Shown here one piece after another: positions 13,924 to 23,679 of a DNA stretch of 64,000 nucleotides (positions within the stretch are counted from its first letter, which is position 1; every line of letters starts with the position of its first letter). The notes below the pieces were generated by a model. The model made no database searches, was not told the DNA's origin, and was given only the letters and a program-made list of their open reading frames with translations. Position numbers and translations under genes: made by a program. Source of the stretch: Amyelois transitella. Lineage: Eukaryota; Arthropoda; Insecta; Lepidoptera; Pyralidae. The stretch is taken from positions 1,253,001 to 1,317,000 of the forward strand of contig NC_083532.1 in NCBI RefSeq assembly GCF_032362555.1. The letters run 5' to 3'.

Positions 13924-15450
13924 TACATACACACACACATACATACATACGTACACACATACATACACACATAAAAATATACATAAAATCACACCTTTTT
14001 TTGTAGGATACATAAAATCCGTAAGTACGAAAATTAAGATTAAAATAAACATCCAACTATAAACATTTACAAACATACATATAATCACGTCTGTATCCCT
14101 TGCGGGGTAGACAGAGCCAACAGTCTTCAAAAGAATGAAAGGCCACGTTGGCTTTAAATAGTGACAGGTTCCTAAAAAAAATCCCAAATTTATAAGCCTA
14201 CAACTCAGTCGCCTTTTACGACATCCATGGTAAAGTGGTTCTATTCTAAAGTTAACGTAAAACACACGGAACTAAAAAAATATAGTTGGCTCTCTCTACC
14301 CCGCAAGGGCGAATACACGTGACTAATTTTATATATAAAATTCTCGTGTCACGATGTTCGTTCCCGTACTCTTCCAAAACGGCTTGACCGATTGTCATGA
14401 AATTTTGTGAGCACATTGAGTAGGTCTGAGAATCGGCCAACATCTTTTTTTCATACTACTTTGTTTCTGACTGCTCATAAAGGCATGCAAAGCTCCATTC
14501 ACCATGTTCCCCGCGTTCACTCTCCTTTCAATATCACTATCACACTTGCCATCTGATGTAAACTTTGATCCTAGATATACAATTTGTCCCGTATATATTT
14601 ATTTATTACTTAAAAATTATTTATACGAGTATATGGCAAAACAACGTTTGCCGTGACAGCTAGTTAGTATATATATTGAAATAAATAAATATATACGGGA
14701 CAAATTACACAGATTGAGTTAACCTCGATGTAAGTTCGAGACTTGTGTTACGAGATACTAACTAACAATACTATATTTTATAATAAATACATATATATAG
14801 ATAAACATCCAAGACCCAGGCCAATCGGAAAAAGTTCTTTTCTCATCACGCCCTGGCCGGGATTCGAACCCGGGACCTCCGGTGTCACAGACAAGCGTAC
14901 TACCGCTGCGCCACAGAGGCCGTCAAATAGTAAATAAATATTGATATATCGTTTCAGAGTGCTCGGCGCTACGGCCGTAGGACTGTGTTGTCAGCTGGTG
15001 GCGTTGTTGTGCGCGCTACTGGCGCCCTTCGTGCCGGACGCGCAGCGGCGACTAAGGGAGCAACTGAACGTGCAGCAGGAACTGCTCAGGATGTCGCCCA
15101 CGTGAGTTTAATCACTACATTGTACATTATACATACATTCATAGTCATATATAATCACGTCTATATCATTTGCGGGGTAGACAGAGCCAACAGTGTTGAA
15201 AGGACTGATGGGCCACGTTCAGCTTTTTAGCTTATTGATAGAATTGAGATTGAAATAGTGACAGGTTGCTAGCCCATCGACTGAAAGAAGAATCCCGAGT
15301 TTGTAAGGCTATCCCTCAGTCGAATTTTACGACATCCATGGGAGAGAGATGGAGTGGTCCTATTCTTTTTTCTATTGGTGCCGGGAACCACACGGCATTT
15401 ATTTTACGGAAAATATTTGTTTTGCTAAATCTAACTGAGTAATCCCACAC

Positions 15451-15482
<32 letters not shown>

Positions 15483-17803
15483 TCTTTAAATTGTTTCAGA
15501 AACCCATCGTTCGTACAGTATTTGCCCCCCGGCCACAAAATCGGCAAACCGGAACCCCTGTTTGCTAAAATAGAGCCCGAGGTTCTAGAGAGATTGAAAG
15601 CTAAGTACGCGGGCACTCAGAGCGAGAGGGCTGATAAGGTGAGAGAGATATATAAATATAAATAAATATATACGGGACAAATTACACGGATTGAGTTAGC
15701 CTAGAAGTGAGTTCGAGACTTGTGTTACGAGATACCAACTCAACGATACTATATTTTATAACAAATACTTATATAGATAAACATCCAAGATCCGGGCCAA
15801 TCAGAAAAAGTACTTTTCTCATCATGCCCTGGCCGGGATTCGAACCCGGGACCTCCGGTGTCACAGACAAACGCACTACCGCTGCGCCGCAGAGGCTGTC
15901 GGATAGATAGATTTATAATCTGCTGCAAATATATATAATTCATTATTATAGGATACTTCGTATCGCTTAATAATTGTCAAAACGTATGGTTTAACAACAT
16001 TGGTTGACGTCAAATAAATTACTTAAAACTAAGTTTACTGCCGCTTCCAAGGCGTCAGTGCAGAAGAAGCGGTGACAAACTGCACTGCAGCATTTTTTTT
16101 AACAACGTCAACTTCACAATATCATATATATGTATGTTAAGTGTAGTAGTTGCCGTGTGGTTCCCGGCGCCAATAGTAAAAAGAATAGGACCATTCCATC
16201 TCTTTCCCATGGATGTCGTAAAAGGCGACCAAGGGGTAGGCTTATAAACTTGGGATTCTTCTTTCAGGCGACGGGCTAGCAACCTGTCACTATTTAAATC
16301 TCAATTCTATCTTAAAGCCAAATAGCTGAGCGTGGCCTATCGGTCTTTTCAAGACTGTCGGCTCTGTCTACCCCGCAAGAGATATAGACGTGATTATATG
16401 TATGTTTGTTTGTTTTTTTCAGCAAAACGGCGTGGTTGGATCTGTGGCCGAATTAGAAGCCGCCATTGCTGCACAGGTAAATTTCTAGCAATGTATTATT
16501 CTCTGTCGGTTTTTTTTGCATTGATTTTCAAAAACAGCACAAATTTATACATTCATACATAAAATCACGCCTCTTTCCCGGAGGTGTAGGCAGAGACTAC
16601 CTCTTTCCACTTGCCACGATCTCTGCACACTTCCTTCGCTTCATCCACATTCATAACTCTTCATGCAAGCTAAAATTATTTGTCTCCTAATTAATAAAGA
16701 TTGTTCAAATGTCGTGTGGAGCTGATGCCGACCGTCATTATTATATATACGTATATGATTTACAATGTGCCGTGCGGTTTCCAGGACCAATAGAAAAAGA
16801 ATAGGACCACTCCATCACTTTATTGTGGATGTAGAAAAAGGCGACTAAGGGTTATGCTTGCTTATAAACGTGGGATTCTTTTGAAGGTGATGGGCTAGCA
16901 ACCTGTAACTATTCGAATCTCAATTCTATGATTAACCCTAACAGCTCAACGTGGTTTATCAGTCTTTTCAAGACTTTTAGCTCTGTCTACACCGCAAGGG
17001 AAATAGACGTGATAATATGTATGTATGTACAGGGTTCAAACCCGACAATAAAATTAAAATCTTAGCAACAACGGTGACAAGCCCGCGTCAAATTATCTGT
17101 TGCCGGCCGACTTTAACCGATTGTGGCGCGCGGGAGATTTATGTTACATACTTACATATAATCACGTCTATATCCCTTGCGGGGTAGACAGAGCCAACAG
17201 TCTTGTAAAGACTGATAGGCCACGTTCAGCTATTTGGCTTTAAGATAAAATTGAGATTCAAATAGTGACAGGTTGCTAGCCCATCGCCTAAAAGAGGAAT
17301 CCCAAGTTTTATAAACTTGGGATTATCTCTTATATATTATATATATATCCCTTAGTCGCCTTTTACGACATCCGTGGGAAAGAGATGGAGATGGTCCTAT
17401 TCTTTTTTGTAATGGTGCCGGGAACCACACGGCAATTGCGGCGAAAGTTATGTTCACAATCGAAATACCACGCGAAATACACTCATTTAAATAATTACAG
17501 GGCGACAAAGTGAGAAAACTTAAAGCAACAACGAAAGACAAGTCCGTTTGGCAACCGGAAGTGGATAAACTTTTGGAGCTCAAGAAAAAACTGGCGACCG
17601 CTCAAGATGCTGTCAAAACATCGCCGACAGGTGGCGGTAGCGTCGCTGATTTGGAGAAAGCTGTCGCTGAACAGGTATATATATATATATTATATATATA
17701 TATATATATATAAGCCGGGGCGGGTCGCTAGTATATATATATATATATACACTAGCGACCCGCCCCGGCCTCGCACGGGTGCAAAATTCGGAAAAAATTA
17801 TAC

Positions 17804-17835
<32 letters not shown>

Positions 17836-20030
17836 TTATCATTACAAAAAAAAAAAAAACAACAATTACAATGGTACACATAATGCATTAGGTTAAAACC
17901 ACAAAGGTTTGTTGTGTACTAATGCATACGTAAAAACCTGCCTCTCGAATCACTCTACCTGTTACAAAAAACCGCATCAAAATCCGTTGCGTGATTTTAA
18001 AGGATTTAAGCATACAGACAAACAGACTAAAATAGCGACTTTGTTTTTATACTATGTAGTGATGCATAAAAGTAGAGAAGAGAGAAGTAGAAAGTTGAAG
18101 AGAGTTATGAATGCGGATGAAGCGAATGGAAGTGTGCAGAGATCGTGGAAAGTGGTAGTCTCTGCCTACCCCTCCGGGAAAGAGGCGTGATTTTATGTAG
18201 GTATGTATTATATATTTTTACATATCACATATTTTTTTCTTTTACACATTATACATACATCACATCACGTCTATATCCCTTGCGGGGTAGACAGAGCCAA
18301 ATAGTCTTGAAAAGACTGAAAGGCCACGTTGAGCTGTTTGGCTGAATGATGGAATTGTGATTCATATAGTGACAGGTTGCTGGCCCAACGCCTAATAGAG
18401 GAATCTCAAATGTATAAACTTATCTCTAATGTCGCCTTTTACAAAATCCACGAGAACGAGACGGAGTAATCCTAATCTTTTTTTTTTATTAGTGCCGGGA
18501 ACCACACGGCACTGTGCAAAAAAGATACATATATTATTAGGTACAAACAAACAAATTTTTTTGCAGGGCGACAAAGTGCGTCAACTCAAAGCATCCACAA
18601 AGGACAAGTCAGTCTGGCAGCCGGAGGTGGAGAGGCTGCTGCAGCTAAAAAAGCAGCTCGCCGAAGCCCAAGCTCGGAGGTCAGCCGGCGAGACGGACAG
18701 TGTTGCCAGCTTGGAGAGAGCTATTGCAGAACAGGTACATATATACATACATATAATCTAAAATCATAAAATTACGAAATATTCGTATTGACATAATCAG
18801 TTCTACATTCATTCATGTTTTTTAATGTAGACAATGTGCATTCGCCCACGATTTAGATTTAAGAGATCTATATTTGTACATTGACGTCCGATGAAAATGC
18901 TGCAGTGTAGTTTGTTCCGCCGCTTCTTCTACACATGCGCTTTGGAAGCGGTAGTAGTTATAATTAGATTTAAGTTATGTGACGTCAATAAGTGATACCT
19001 TGTATCCAATTTTGAAAATAAGTCTATTCTATTCTAATCACGTCTATATCCCTCGCGGGGTAGACAGAGCCAATAGTCTTGAAGACTGAATGGCCCCGTT
19101 CAGCTGTTTGGCTTTATGATGGAATTGAGATTCAAATAGTGACAGGTTGCTAGCCCATCGCCTGAAAAAGAATCCCAAGTGTGTAAGTCTATCCCTTTGT
19201 CGCCTTTTACGACATCCATGGGACAGAGATGGAGTGGTCCCATTCTTTTTTGTATTGGTGCCGGGAACCACACGGCACAATGCCGAACAGGTATGTCGTT
19301 TATATTCTAACAAGCGACCTGCCCCAGCTTTGCACTGTTAGCATTATACATATAAAACTTCATCTTGAATCACTCTTCTTCTTCTTCCTCCTGGCCTCTG
19401 TGGCGCAGCGGTAGTACGCTTGTCTGTGTCACCGGAGGTCCCGGGTTCCCGGGCCCGGCCAGGGCATGATGAGAAACGAACTTTTTCTTATTGGCCTGGA
19501 TCTTGAATGTTTATCTGTATAAGTATTTATTATAAAATATAGTATCGTTGAGTTAGTATCTCGTGACACAAGTCTCGAACTTACTTCGAGGCTAACTCAA
19601 TCTGTGTAATTTGTCCCGAATATATTTATTATTTATTATTCAGTCCCGGTTGAATCCTCACCACTCTGGAGAGGAGCCCGGGGTGTGCCTTTGACCATGG
19701 ACCCTGGATTGGGTGGGTCAAGTTTTTACACGAAGCGGCTCCCGTCTGACTTAAGGGATATAGATGTGACTATATATGTATATGTAATTAGGTAAGATAC
19801 TTCATTGATTGATTCAGGTTTTTACATGAAGCGACTACCCCTAATGATTTCAGCAACTTTGTTGCCTCAATTTGATGGCTTCATGAAATTCTCCAACACT
19901 ATTCTCCTTGTTGCAGGGCGACAAAGTTCGTAAATTGAAAGCGTCGACTAAGGACAAGAACGTTTGGACTCCGGAAGTCAACGTACTGTTGGATCTGAAG
20001 AAACGGTTGGCAGCGTTACAAGTGAAATGA
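472..20030 (+). CDS. MARS1: Methionyl-tRNA synthetase, cytoplasmic (5'-partial, 19 exons visible)
   Basis: Class I synthetase that charges tRNA-Met in the cytosol. Exons: 472-588, 1433-1508, 2227-2354, 2897-3001, 3575-3685, 5858-5924, 6978-7142, 9042-9143, 9833-9950, 10621-10691, 11226-11323, 12098-12246, 13286-13418, 14958-15101, 15500-15638, 16423-16476, 17501-17674, 18567-18734, 19917-20030. All have AG/GT borders and joining phases, giving 743 residues plus TGA. The first exon carries the opening [16 protein letters not shown] with the HIGH-type HLGN. Exons 4-5 hold zinc-knuckle cysteines (CEKC, CPHPGC, CDKC). Exon 8 has [11 protein letters not shown]. Exon 10 has KFSKS, the KMSKS loop. 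Exons 12-15 form the anticodon-binding helical domain. Three WHEP-type exons follow. The N-terminal GST-like part must lie upstream of base 1. Family identity is certain; individual splice choices are inferred. Confidence 0.96.
603..900. repeat. 16-bp minisatellite
   Basis: About 17 copies of a TCATATTAGCAAAATG unit with scattered variants, starting 14 bp after the donor of the first visible synthetase exon. Confidence 0.88.
1205..1408 (-). mobile_element. SINE-1 copy
   Basis: 5'-truncated. It ends 25 bp before synthetase exon 2, so the acceptor region abuts it. Confidence 0.78.
1567..1810 (-). mobile_element. SINE-2 copy, full length
   Basis: Both pol III boxes intact; follows synthetase exon 2 by about 60 bp. 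Confidence 0.8.
1910..1975 (+). mobile_element. Short diverged RTE-like 3' fragment
   Basis: gaagtatgcagggatcgtgg and the following aagaggaaag match the family; the last 40 bp are lost. Confidence 0.5.
2010..2135 (-). mobile_element. SINE-1 fragment with internal deletion
   Basis: Lacks the gcggggtagacagagccaac block; the rest runs to atcgcctaaaagaag. Confidence 0.7.
2450..2535 (+). repeat. TATTC-tailed LINE fragment
   Basis: tatgtgacgtcaataagtga, taccttattttgaattt, then aaataaatctattctattct. Tail-only copy. Confidence 0.55.
3247..3488 (-). repeat. Rep-B copy
   Basis: Reverse copy just before synthetase exon 5. Confidence 0.68.
3646..5531. repeat. 84-bp minisatellite containing an exon end and splice donor
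   Basis: The unit comprises the last 40 bp of synthetase exon 5 (gaaactgatcaacgcgactg, then aactcatac.cgcgag), the donor GTGTGTAG, and 45 bp of intron with a pyrimidine run (caccctcctttttgtag). There are twenty exon-end/donor junctions (3685, 3819, 3941, 4066, 4151 and then mostly every 84 bp to 5511). Some units carry an extra 51-bp sub-repeat. Long minus-strand frames here are repeat artefacts. Confidence 0.95.
5546..5803 (-). mobile_element. SINE-1 copy, near full length
   Basis: Follows the exon-5 minisatellite and ends at ccgggaaccacacggcac, 54 bp before exon 6. Confidence 0.78.
5935..6345 (-). mobile_element. Two tandem SINE-1 copies
   Basis: Copy one at 5935-6187 ends ccgggaacta. Copy two, from about 6192, is rearranged (gcaagggaggtagacagaga) and ends at cacacggca. 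They begin directly after synthetase exon 6. Confidence 0.75.
6365..6556 (-). repeat. Rep-C dispersed repeat
   Basis: Rep-C defined here: end cgacccgccccggcttcgca, other end actatgtagtgatg-type. This reverse copy ends ccggggcgggacgctagtat. Confidence 0.68.
6557..6977. other. Synthetase intron 6, repeat-poor part
   Basis: AT-rich sequence ending in a (TACA)/(TA)n run before the exon 7 acceptor. No feature recognised. Confidence 0.5.
7150..7640 (-). repeat. Jockey-type LINE 3'UTR fragment, split by an RTE insertion
   Basis: Left part 7155-7197 and right part from 7336 carry the TTTTTATTCATTATTATTA tail and the gacgtcaaatgaattac and gaagaagcgg blocks. About 130 bp of unrelated AT-rich sequence (7350-7480) lies inside. 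Confidence 0.6.
7198..7335 (-). mobile_element. RTE-like 3' fragment with 12-bp target duplication
   Basis: Flanked by AGGATACTTCAT at 7186-7197 and 7336-7347. It has split a Jockey-type 3'UTR fragment. Confidence 0.82.
7618..7871 (+). mobile_element. RTE-like 3' fragment
   Basis: Starts within the ORF C-terminus (GVGRS.RT-type reading) and runs through the 3'UTR to a TATG tail. Confidence 0.8.
7872..8382. other. Synthetase intron 7, repeat-poor part
   Basis: Nothing recognised; the minus-strand 70-codon frame at 7874-8086 has no family features. Confidence 0.45.
8383..8778 (+). repeat. Rep-A dispersed repeat, partly duplicated
   Basis: Rep-A defined here: starts agctgtgcccgcgacttcgt (here gccctaga), contains catcattgaagccctcaagg, ends cagctttataatattagtat. 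The last 130 bp occur twice in tandem. Confidence 0.7.
8858..8982 (+). mobile_element. RTE-like 3' fragment
   Basis: From tgcatgaagagagttatgaa through the CCCCTCCGGGAAAGAGGCGTG end to a (TATG)4 tail. It lies just before synthetase exon 8. Confidence 0.8.
9155..9417 (-). mobile_element. SINE-1 copy
   Basis: Near full length, starting 12 bp after synthetase exon 8; a Rep-A copy adjoins. Confidence 0.78.
9418..9648 (-). repeat. Rep-A copy
   Basis: Reverse copy from ctcaggaactattggttcga to acgaagtcgcgggcacagcc. Confidence 0.7.
9698..9797 (+). repeat. TATTC-tailed LINE fragment
   Basis: ggaagcggtagtagttatat through gacgtcaataagtg to (TATTC)3. It ends 35 bp before synthetase exon 9. Confidence 0.58.
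9990..10560. repeat. Pyrimidine-rich CCCCAATCACTCT tract
   Basis: About 500 bp of tandem CCCAATCACTCTCC variants with a nearly purine-free top strand. A repeated block of roughly 120 bp is visible (10195-10310 against 10265-10385). In synthetase intron 9. Confidence 0.85.
10848..10968 (-). mobile_element. RTE-like 3' fragment
   Basis: Reverse-oriented 3'UTR copy (aaaatcacgcctctttcccg) in synthetase intron 10, with target-like (ATAC) bases at its 3' end. Confidence 0.78.
11684..12010. repeat. 30-bp minisatellite with an internal hairpin
   Basis: About 11 units of GAATGTGCACGGCGCACATTCAGTCCATGG type. GAATGTGC and GCACATTC form an 8-bp stem in each unit. In synthetase intron 11. Open frames on both strands are artefacts. 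Confidence 0.88.
12270..12475 (+). repeat. Dispersed-repeat fragment (Rep-E)
   Basis: tactattataaaggcgaaag, ctgaaccgattaccatgaaa and gcggacgaagtcgcgggc. A relative (ctaatattataaatgaatga, gaccgattccaatgaaattt) lies at 35425-35530. Confidence 0.5.
12476..12760 (-). repeat. Rep-A copy
   Basis: Full-length reverse copy with an (AT)n insertion near 12685. Confidence 0.7.
12758..13014 (-). mobile_element. SINE-1 copy
   Basis: Near full length; inserted at the end of a Rep-A copy. Confidence 0.78.
13143..13258 (+). mobile_element. SINE-1 3' half
   Basis: From gaatctcgattctatcatta to gatatacacgtgattacgca. It ends about 28 bp before synthetase exon 13. Confidence 0.72.
13718..13975. repeat. (ACAT)n/(ACAC)n microsatellite
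   Basis: About 255 bp of tetranucleotide ACAT with ACAC and CGTA variants, in synthetase intron 13. Confidence 0.93.
14074..14325 (-). mobile_element. SINE-1 copy with deletions
   Basis: Lost the frame around tttggctttaaatagtgaca. A short opposite-strand SINE-1 end (taccccgcaagggcgaat) adjoins at 14290-14325. Confidence 0.65.
14326..14668 (-). repeat. Rep-B copy with a 140-bp insertion
   Basis: Interrupted at about 14457-14607 by other sequence, including a SINE-2 tail piece. Confidence 0.62.
14680..14926 (-). mobile_element. SINE-2 copy, full length
   Basis: Ends 31 bp before synthetase exon 14; both boxes kept. Confidence 0.8.
15120..15398 (-). mobile_element. SINE-1 copy
   Basis: Near full length, between synthetase exons 14 and 15. 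Confidence 0.78.
15648..15903 (-). mobile_element. SINE-2 copy, full length
   Basis: Begins 10 bp after the donor of synthetase exon 15. Confidence 0.8.
15930..16100 (-). repeat. Jockey-type LINE 3'UTR fragment
   Basis: Carries attattataggatacttcgt, ttgacgtcaaataaattact and tgcagaagaagcggtgac. It directly follows a SINE-2 copy. Confidence 0.65.
16148..16412 (+). mobile_element. SINE-1 copy abutting an exon
   Basis: Its TATG tail runs into tttgtttgtttttttcag, the acceptor of synthetase exon 16, ten bases away. Confidence 0.78.
16556..16672 (-). mobile_element. RTE-like 3' fragment
   Basis: Reverse copy starting in an ATAC tail, cut off in the ORF C-terminus at ttcatgcaagct. Confidence 0.78.
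16768..17030 (+). mobile_element. SINE-1 copy
   Basis: Diverged (ggttatgcttgcttataaac) but full length, with a TATG tail. Confidence 0.75.
17145..17434 (-). mobile_element. SINE-1 copy
   Basis: Contains a short local rearrangement (ataaacttgggattatctct) in mid-element. Confidence 0.76.
17501..20030 (+). CDS. MARS1: Three WHEP-domain exons of methionyl-tRNA synthetase
   Basis: Exons 17501-17674, 18567-18734 and 19917-20030 each begin GDKVR(K/Q)LKA(S/T)TKDK, continue with VW..PEV and a LKK repeat, and are in phase 0, so each can be added or skipped without a frame change. The first two end in matching linkers ([12 protein letters not shown] and [12 protein letters not shown]); exon 16423-16476 ends in the same kind of linker. 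WHEP domains are helix-turn-helix units that bind tRNA or partner proteins. Human MARS1 has a single one, so this looks like a local exon triplication. Confidence 0.9.
17712..17770. other. Fold-back of Rep-C ends around (TA)n
   Basis: gccggggcgggtcgctagta and its reverse complement face each other across an AT tract. Confidence 0.75.
17745..18068 (+). repeat. Rep-C copy with internal insertion
   Basis: Split at about 17803-17945 by a (TTTA)n/(CAA)n-containing insert. A 20-bp inverted piece of its own end precedes it. Confidence 0.65.
18070..18212 (+). mobile_element. RTE-like 3' fragment
   Basis: Starts agagaagagagaagtagaaa, joins the [14 protein letters not shown] end of the ORF and finishes with the TATG tail. 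It follows a Rep-C copy directly. Confidence 0.75.
18250..18515 (-). mobile_element. SINE-1 copy
   Basis: Near full length; ends about 50 bp before synthetase exon 18. Confidence 0.76.
18880..19035 (+). repeat. Jockey-related 3'UTR fragment with TATTC tail
   Basis: gatgaaaatgctgcagtgta and cttcttct match the Jockey 3'UTR, but the end is gtgacgtcaataagtgatac and (TATTC)n, a sister family. Confidence 0.6.
19035..19280 (-). mobile_element. SINE-1 copy
   Basis: Joined directly to the TATTC tail of a LINE fragment. Confidence 0.76.
19390..19640 (+). mobile_element. SINE-2 copy
   Basis: The B box is damaged (gggttcccgggcccgg). Confidence 0.78.
19640..19750 (+). repeat. Rep-D end fragment
   Basis: cagtcccggttgaatcctca, ctctggagaggagcccg and tacacgaagcggctcccg; follows a SINE-2 tail. 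Confidence 0.55.
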
Positions 20031-20130
20031 ACTTCATAGTAGTGATAAAAAAAATAGTAAAATAATAAAAATGCAGTGATTTATCAGCGAATTACAGTTA
20101 CGGAAAACGCAACCTACCGCCGAAATAAAA
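20031..20130 (+). terminator. MARS1: Methionyl-tRNA synthetase 3'UTR with polyadenylation signal
   Basis: After the TGA at 20028-20030, an AATAAA follows at about 20124. A longer 3'UTR is possible, because the next kilobase is also AT-rich and free of known repeats. Confidence 0.45.
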
Positions 20131-22841
20131 CGAATTAAAACTCAATGAAATAACGACCTTATTACGTGTACATTAAAATTAAAATTCAAAACCAAAATGC
20201 ATCGTGCTGTCTCGCTCTCAAGCGGGCGGTTCAGTTCGCTGGTTCAAATCGCGCGCTCTGATTGGCTGGACAGCTCAAATATTTTCGCGCCATAATAATT
20301 TGATCTTTGCGCTTGTACTTATGTGGTAATAACTGTTATTTAAACGTGGATAACGGTTGTTAACTGTTGTCAATAGTTACCTTATCAGAAAATAACGGAT
20401 GTTACCGCTATTGAGTAGTGTTTATTTGTCAGTGTTTCATGATATTATAGATGATTCTCTTTCTCCGCTCACATCAAGTTAAATAATGAGATAGAAGGAA
20501 ATGATAAGACTGGTCAACATTCGCGAATACCTATTTATAAAAAGCATGAAATTAACGCTCAATTTGTGTTAAAGAAAGTAACTGCTATTTTGTCTGTACT
20601 TGTAAGATGTCCAACATTATTTATTGCTTAAATTAAAAGGTATTTATTATTTAATTTAATGAAAATCTGTTTTATTTTCGACTTATGGAATTATGAATAA
20701 TTAAACCTGAATGTGCACGATTTTTTGAGATTCGTGTGCAAATCAAATGATAATATTGCTCTGAATAAAATAAAAAAAAAACAATAAAGGTGTTCAAATA
20801 TTTATTTTACTTGTAAAAATTAAATATTTCTCTCTACATATACACCCTAAACATAAATTATTAACAATTTTGGAATCATACTTATAGTCAAATACAAAAT
20901 GCAGGTGATATCATTTCAATAAACATACATACATACAGAGCGCTACAATACATATACTTTATATAGTTTAAACACATCCACTCTTGTACTTTAATTTTAT
21001 CGAGTAAAATAATAAAAATGGTAGTGCTTTAAATTAAGAGAACAATAATGTATGAAGGCGCTAAATTGAATTATTTTAAAACACAATGCTCCTGTTATAT
21101 ACACACATAAACATTATCACGTCTATATCTCTTGCGGGCTAGACAGAGCCGAACCAGAGTCTTGAAAAGACCGAATGGGCCATTAACGCTTTATAATGGA
21201 ATTGTGATTCAAATAGTGACAGGTTGTTAGCCCATCGCCTACAACAAAAATCCCAATAATAAGTAATAACATAAACAGTTTAATAAAAAACAAAAAATAT
21301 AGAATATATAAAAGAAATTTTTGGCCTTAATTACTATTTTTTATGGCAACATGCATTTTATAAAGGTATAAACGTCAAAGTAAATTAGATTTACATTTTC
21401 ATTATTATTATAATTAGTTCCTGCTTTTATTCATTTCAATACAAGGCATAGAATAAAAGATAAATAGGTATACAAAATGATTTCCCGACTGCGCAAATAG
21501 GGTATTATGTTTTTGGGGCTTGTTTATCACAAAATTTTTATCGATACCTGAACAGGGATTAAACCTGGGACCTCATTGTAGAAATGAAATCAACTATTTA
21601 CATTGAACTTAACTGGATTTCAATGCTGACGATAAAAAAATATAGTTGATATATTAAAAATAAAAACAAAAAAAAATATCATCACACAATACACAGTCAT
21701 ACTGCATTCGAAAAAATCTTTTTTAAAATTCCTAAAAATATGATATTTTTTTCATAGAGTAGTAACTTTCCAATCTTTGCCTGAAAATCACATAGTTTTA
21801 ATATAATCGGACAATGTTAGGAAGGCCAAATTGAGATGAGATTATCAACTTATGAAAAATAGTTATTTGACTGTATTTAACCTTTAAAATGAAAGTCCTA
21901 AAAAAAATTCGTTAAATATTTGTGTTCAAAAAGTTAAGGTCCATTTCATCTTTAAAATGGCGGATAAAAGTTCAGATGATTTTTTTGGTTGATTATACTC
22001 TCATTTGTCATATCTTGTATAAAATTTATTAGAGTAAAAATTATAATTTTATACTTTTTATAACATCGTCATAATTATATCATTCTATATTAAAACTATG
22101 TGATCTTACACAAATTCCAATCTTCAGTCTATTTTTGGCTTCTACACATTTATACTTAAGACTTATATCACAATCACATAAATTATACGAATGATAAACT
22201 TATAATTTAAACCCTTATAGGGCGTCTCGCTTCCACTTTATTTAAAAGAAAGAGACAGCGATATCATTTTTCTCACCATTAACGCGGATGCTTCCCGATT
22301 TGGCCGGGTTTTTAAACATAAATTTGTCAATTTATGCAAAATTAATAGATTATTATGTAATAAAAAATAAAATATTTCGCAAAAAAATATGGAAACAAAT
22401 TATTTTTGTATTTTTTTTTTATAAAAATCTGAAATACTAAAATGACGTTATGTAAATTAAAAAAAAAGAATATACCGATTCCCGCCAAATAGTGAAGCAT
22501 CTCATGACGGCAATATTAATCTAGAAACAACATTCCAAATATAAATTTATGAGTATAAACATTGTACTTATTGCCATCGCAATTCTAAATTTAGTTCCAT
22601 CTCTTTCATTCTACGCTGAAACTTGGACTCAAAGAAAGGGACAACTACATATTACTGCTTTATTATATTGGCCAACTTTTGCTTTCTAATAAAGCTGCCC
22701 AAATTACCTGACTTAGTTTTAAATAATGCCATCTAGAAATTACAGTTCTAACTTTAACATGCTATTAGTCTGTAAAATATAGCTTGATTTCTGATCTATT
22801 GGCTGATATCAAATCTATATAAATTTATATATAAGCTAGCT
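20131..22841. other. Convergent intergenic interval
   Basis: Apart from one SINE-1 fragment the sequence is AT-rich and looks single-copy. It probably contains the distal 3'UTRs of the synthetase and Pdk genes, but their ends could not be fixed. Confidence 0.45.
21105..21256 (-). mobile_element. SINE-1 3' half
   Basis: Diverged partial copy in the interval between the convergent synthetase and Pdk genes. Confidence 0.65.
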
Positions 22842-23068
22842 GTCCCGGCAAACGTTGCTTTGCCATATAAATAATTTTTATGTAATTTCTAGTTAAAAAA
22901 AAATTTAAGGGTGGACAACCCATATCACTGAGGGGTATGAAAAATAGATGTTGGTCAATTCTCAGACCTACTCAATGTGCTCACAAGATTTCATGAGAAT
23001 CAGTCAAGCCGTTTCGGAGGAGTACGGGAACGAACATTGTGACACGAGAATTTTATATATAAGAAGAA
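22842..23068 (+). repeat. Rep-B dispersed repeat (reference copy)
   Basis: Rep-B defined here: ctagctgtcccggcaaacgt at one end, ttggccgattctcagacc-type centre, tgacacgagaattttatata at the other. Confidence 0.7.
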
Positions 23069-23679
23069 GAAAGTGAATGACTGACTGACATATAGACGCA
23101 TAGCCCAAACCGCTGGGTCTTTGACACACTTGAAATTTGGCGTGTAAGTTCTTTGCTTTGAGAGCATTGCCCGATATTCCCGCGGGAACAGAAGAAGATA
23201 AAAATCTGATCCAAAAAGTCGTGTCTTTTTCACACCTATGTCATAGCTATCTTTACATCCTGCTCTAACAAAGATCAAGCTATATTTATTAGACAAATGG
23301 CGGCCCATCCAAGTAATGTGTCACACGGTTACTTGACGTGCATTAGACAAGTGTAATATAGTGTATTTGGGGGTGAAACAATTTTATACAATAATTTTGT
23401 CCTTACAACACTATTTAATTAATCCCATTAAAAACTTTTCTGTCTTAGAAATCCTTAAAAAAAAACGAGTCAAATTACCGAAATTTATAAGTGGGTAAAA
23501 GTCATGCCTTGTTTTTAAAATTTTGTATTAGAAACTTTCAATGTTTTAAAACCGGTTTACAATGTTTTGAAAAATCTTCTCATTTTGATATTCAAAAACA
23601 GAACATCATTTGAGAATTTAAAAAAAAATTAACTCAATTGAAATAATTATTTTTTTGTTTCGAATTACATCTCAAGTTT
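23069..23679. other. Probable Pdk 3' flank
   Basis: AT-rich; contains a fragment with catagcccaaaccgctgggt, also seen at about 3120 (catatcccaaaccgttgggt), so part is an unnamed repeat. Confidence 0.4.

Noticed and set aside
13675..14265. [11 protein letters not shown] / [10 protein letters not shown] frames
   Set aside because: Translation of the (ACAT)n microsatellite.
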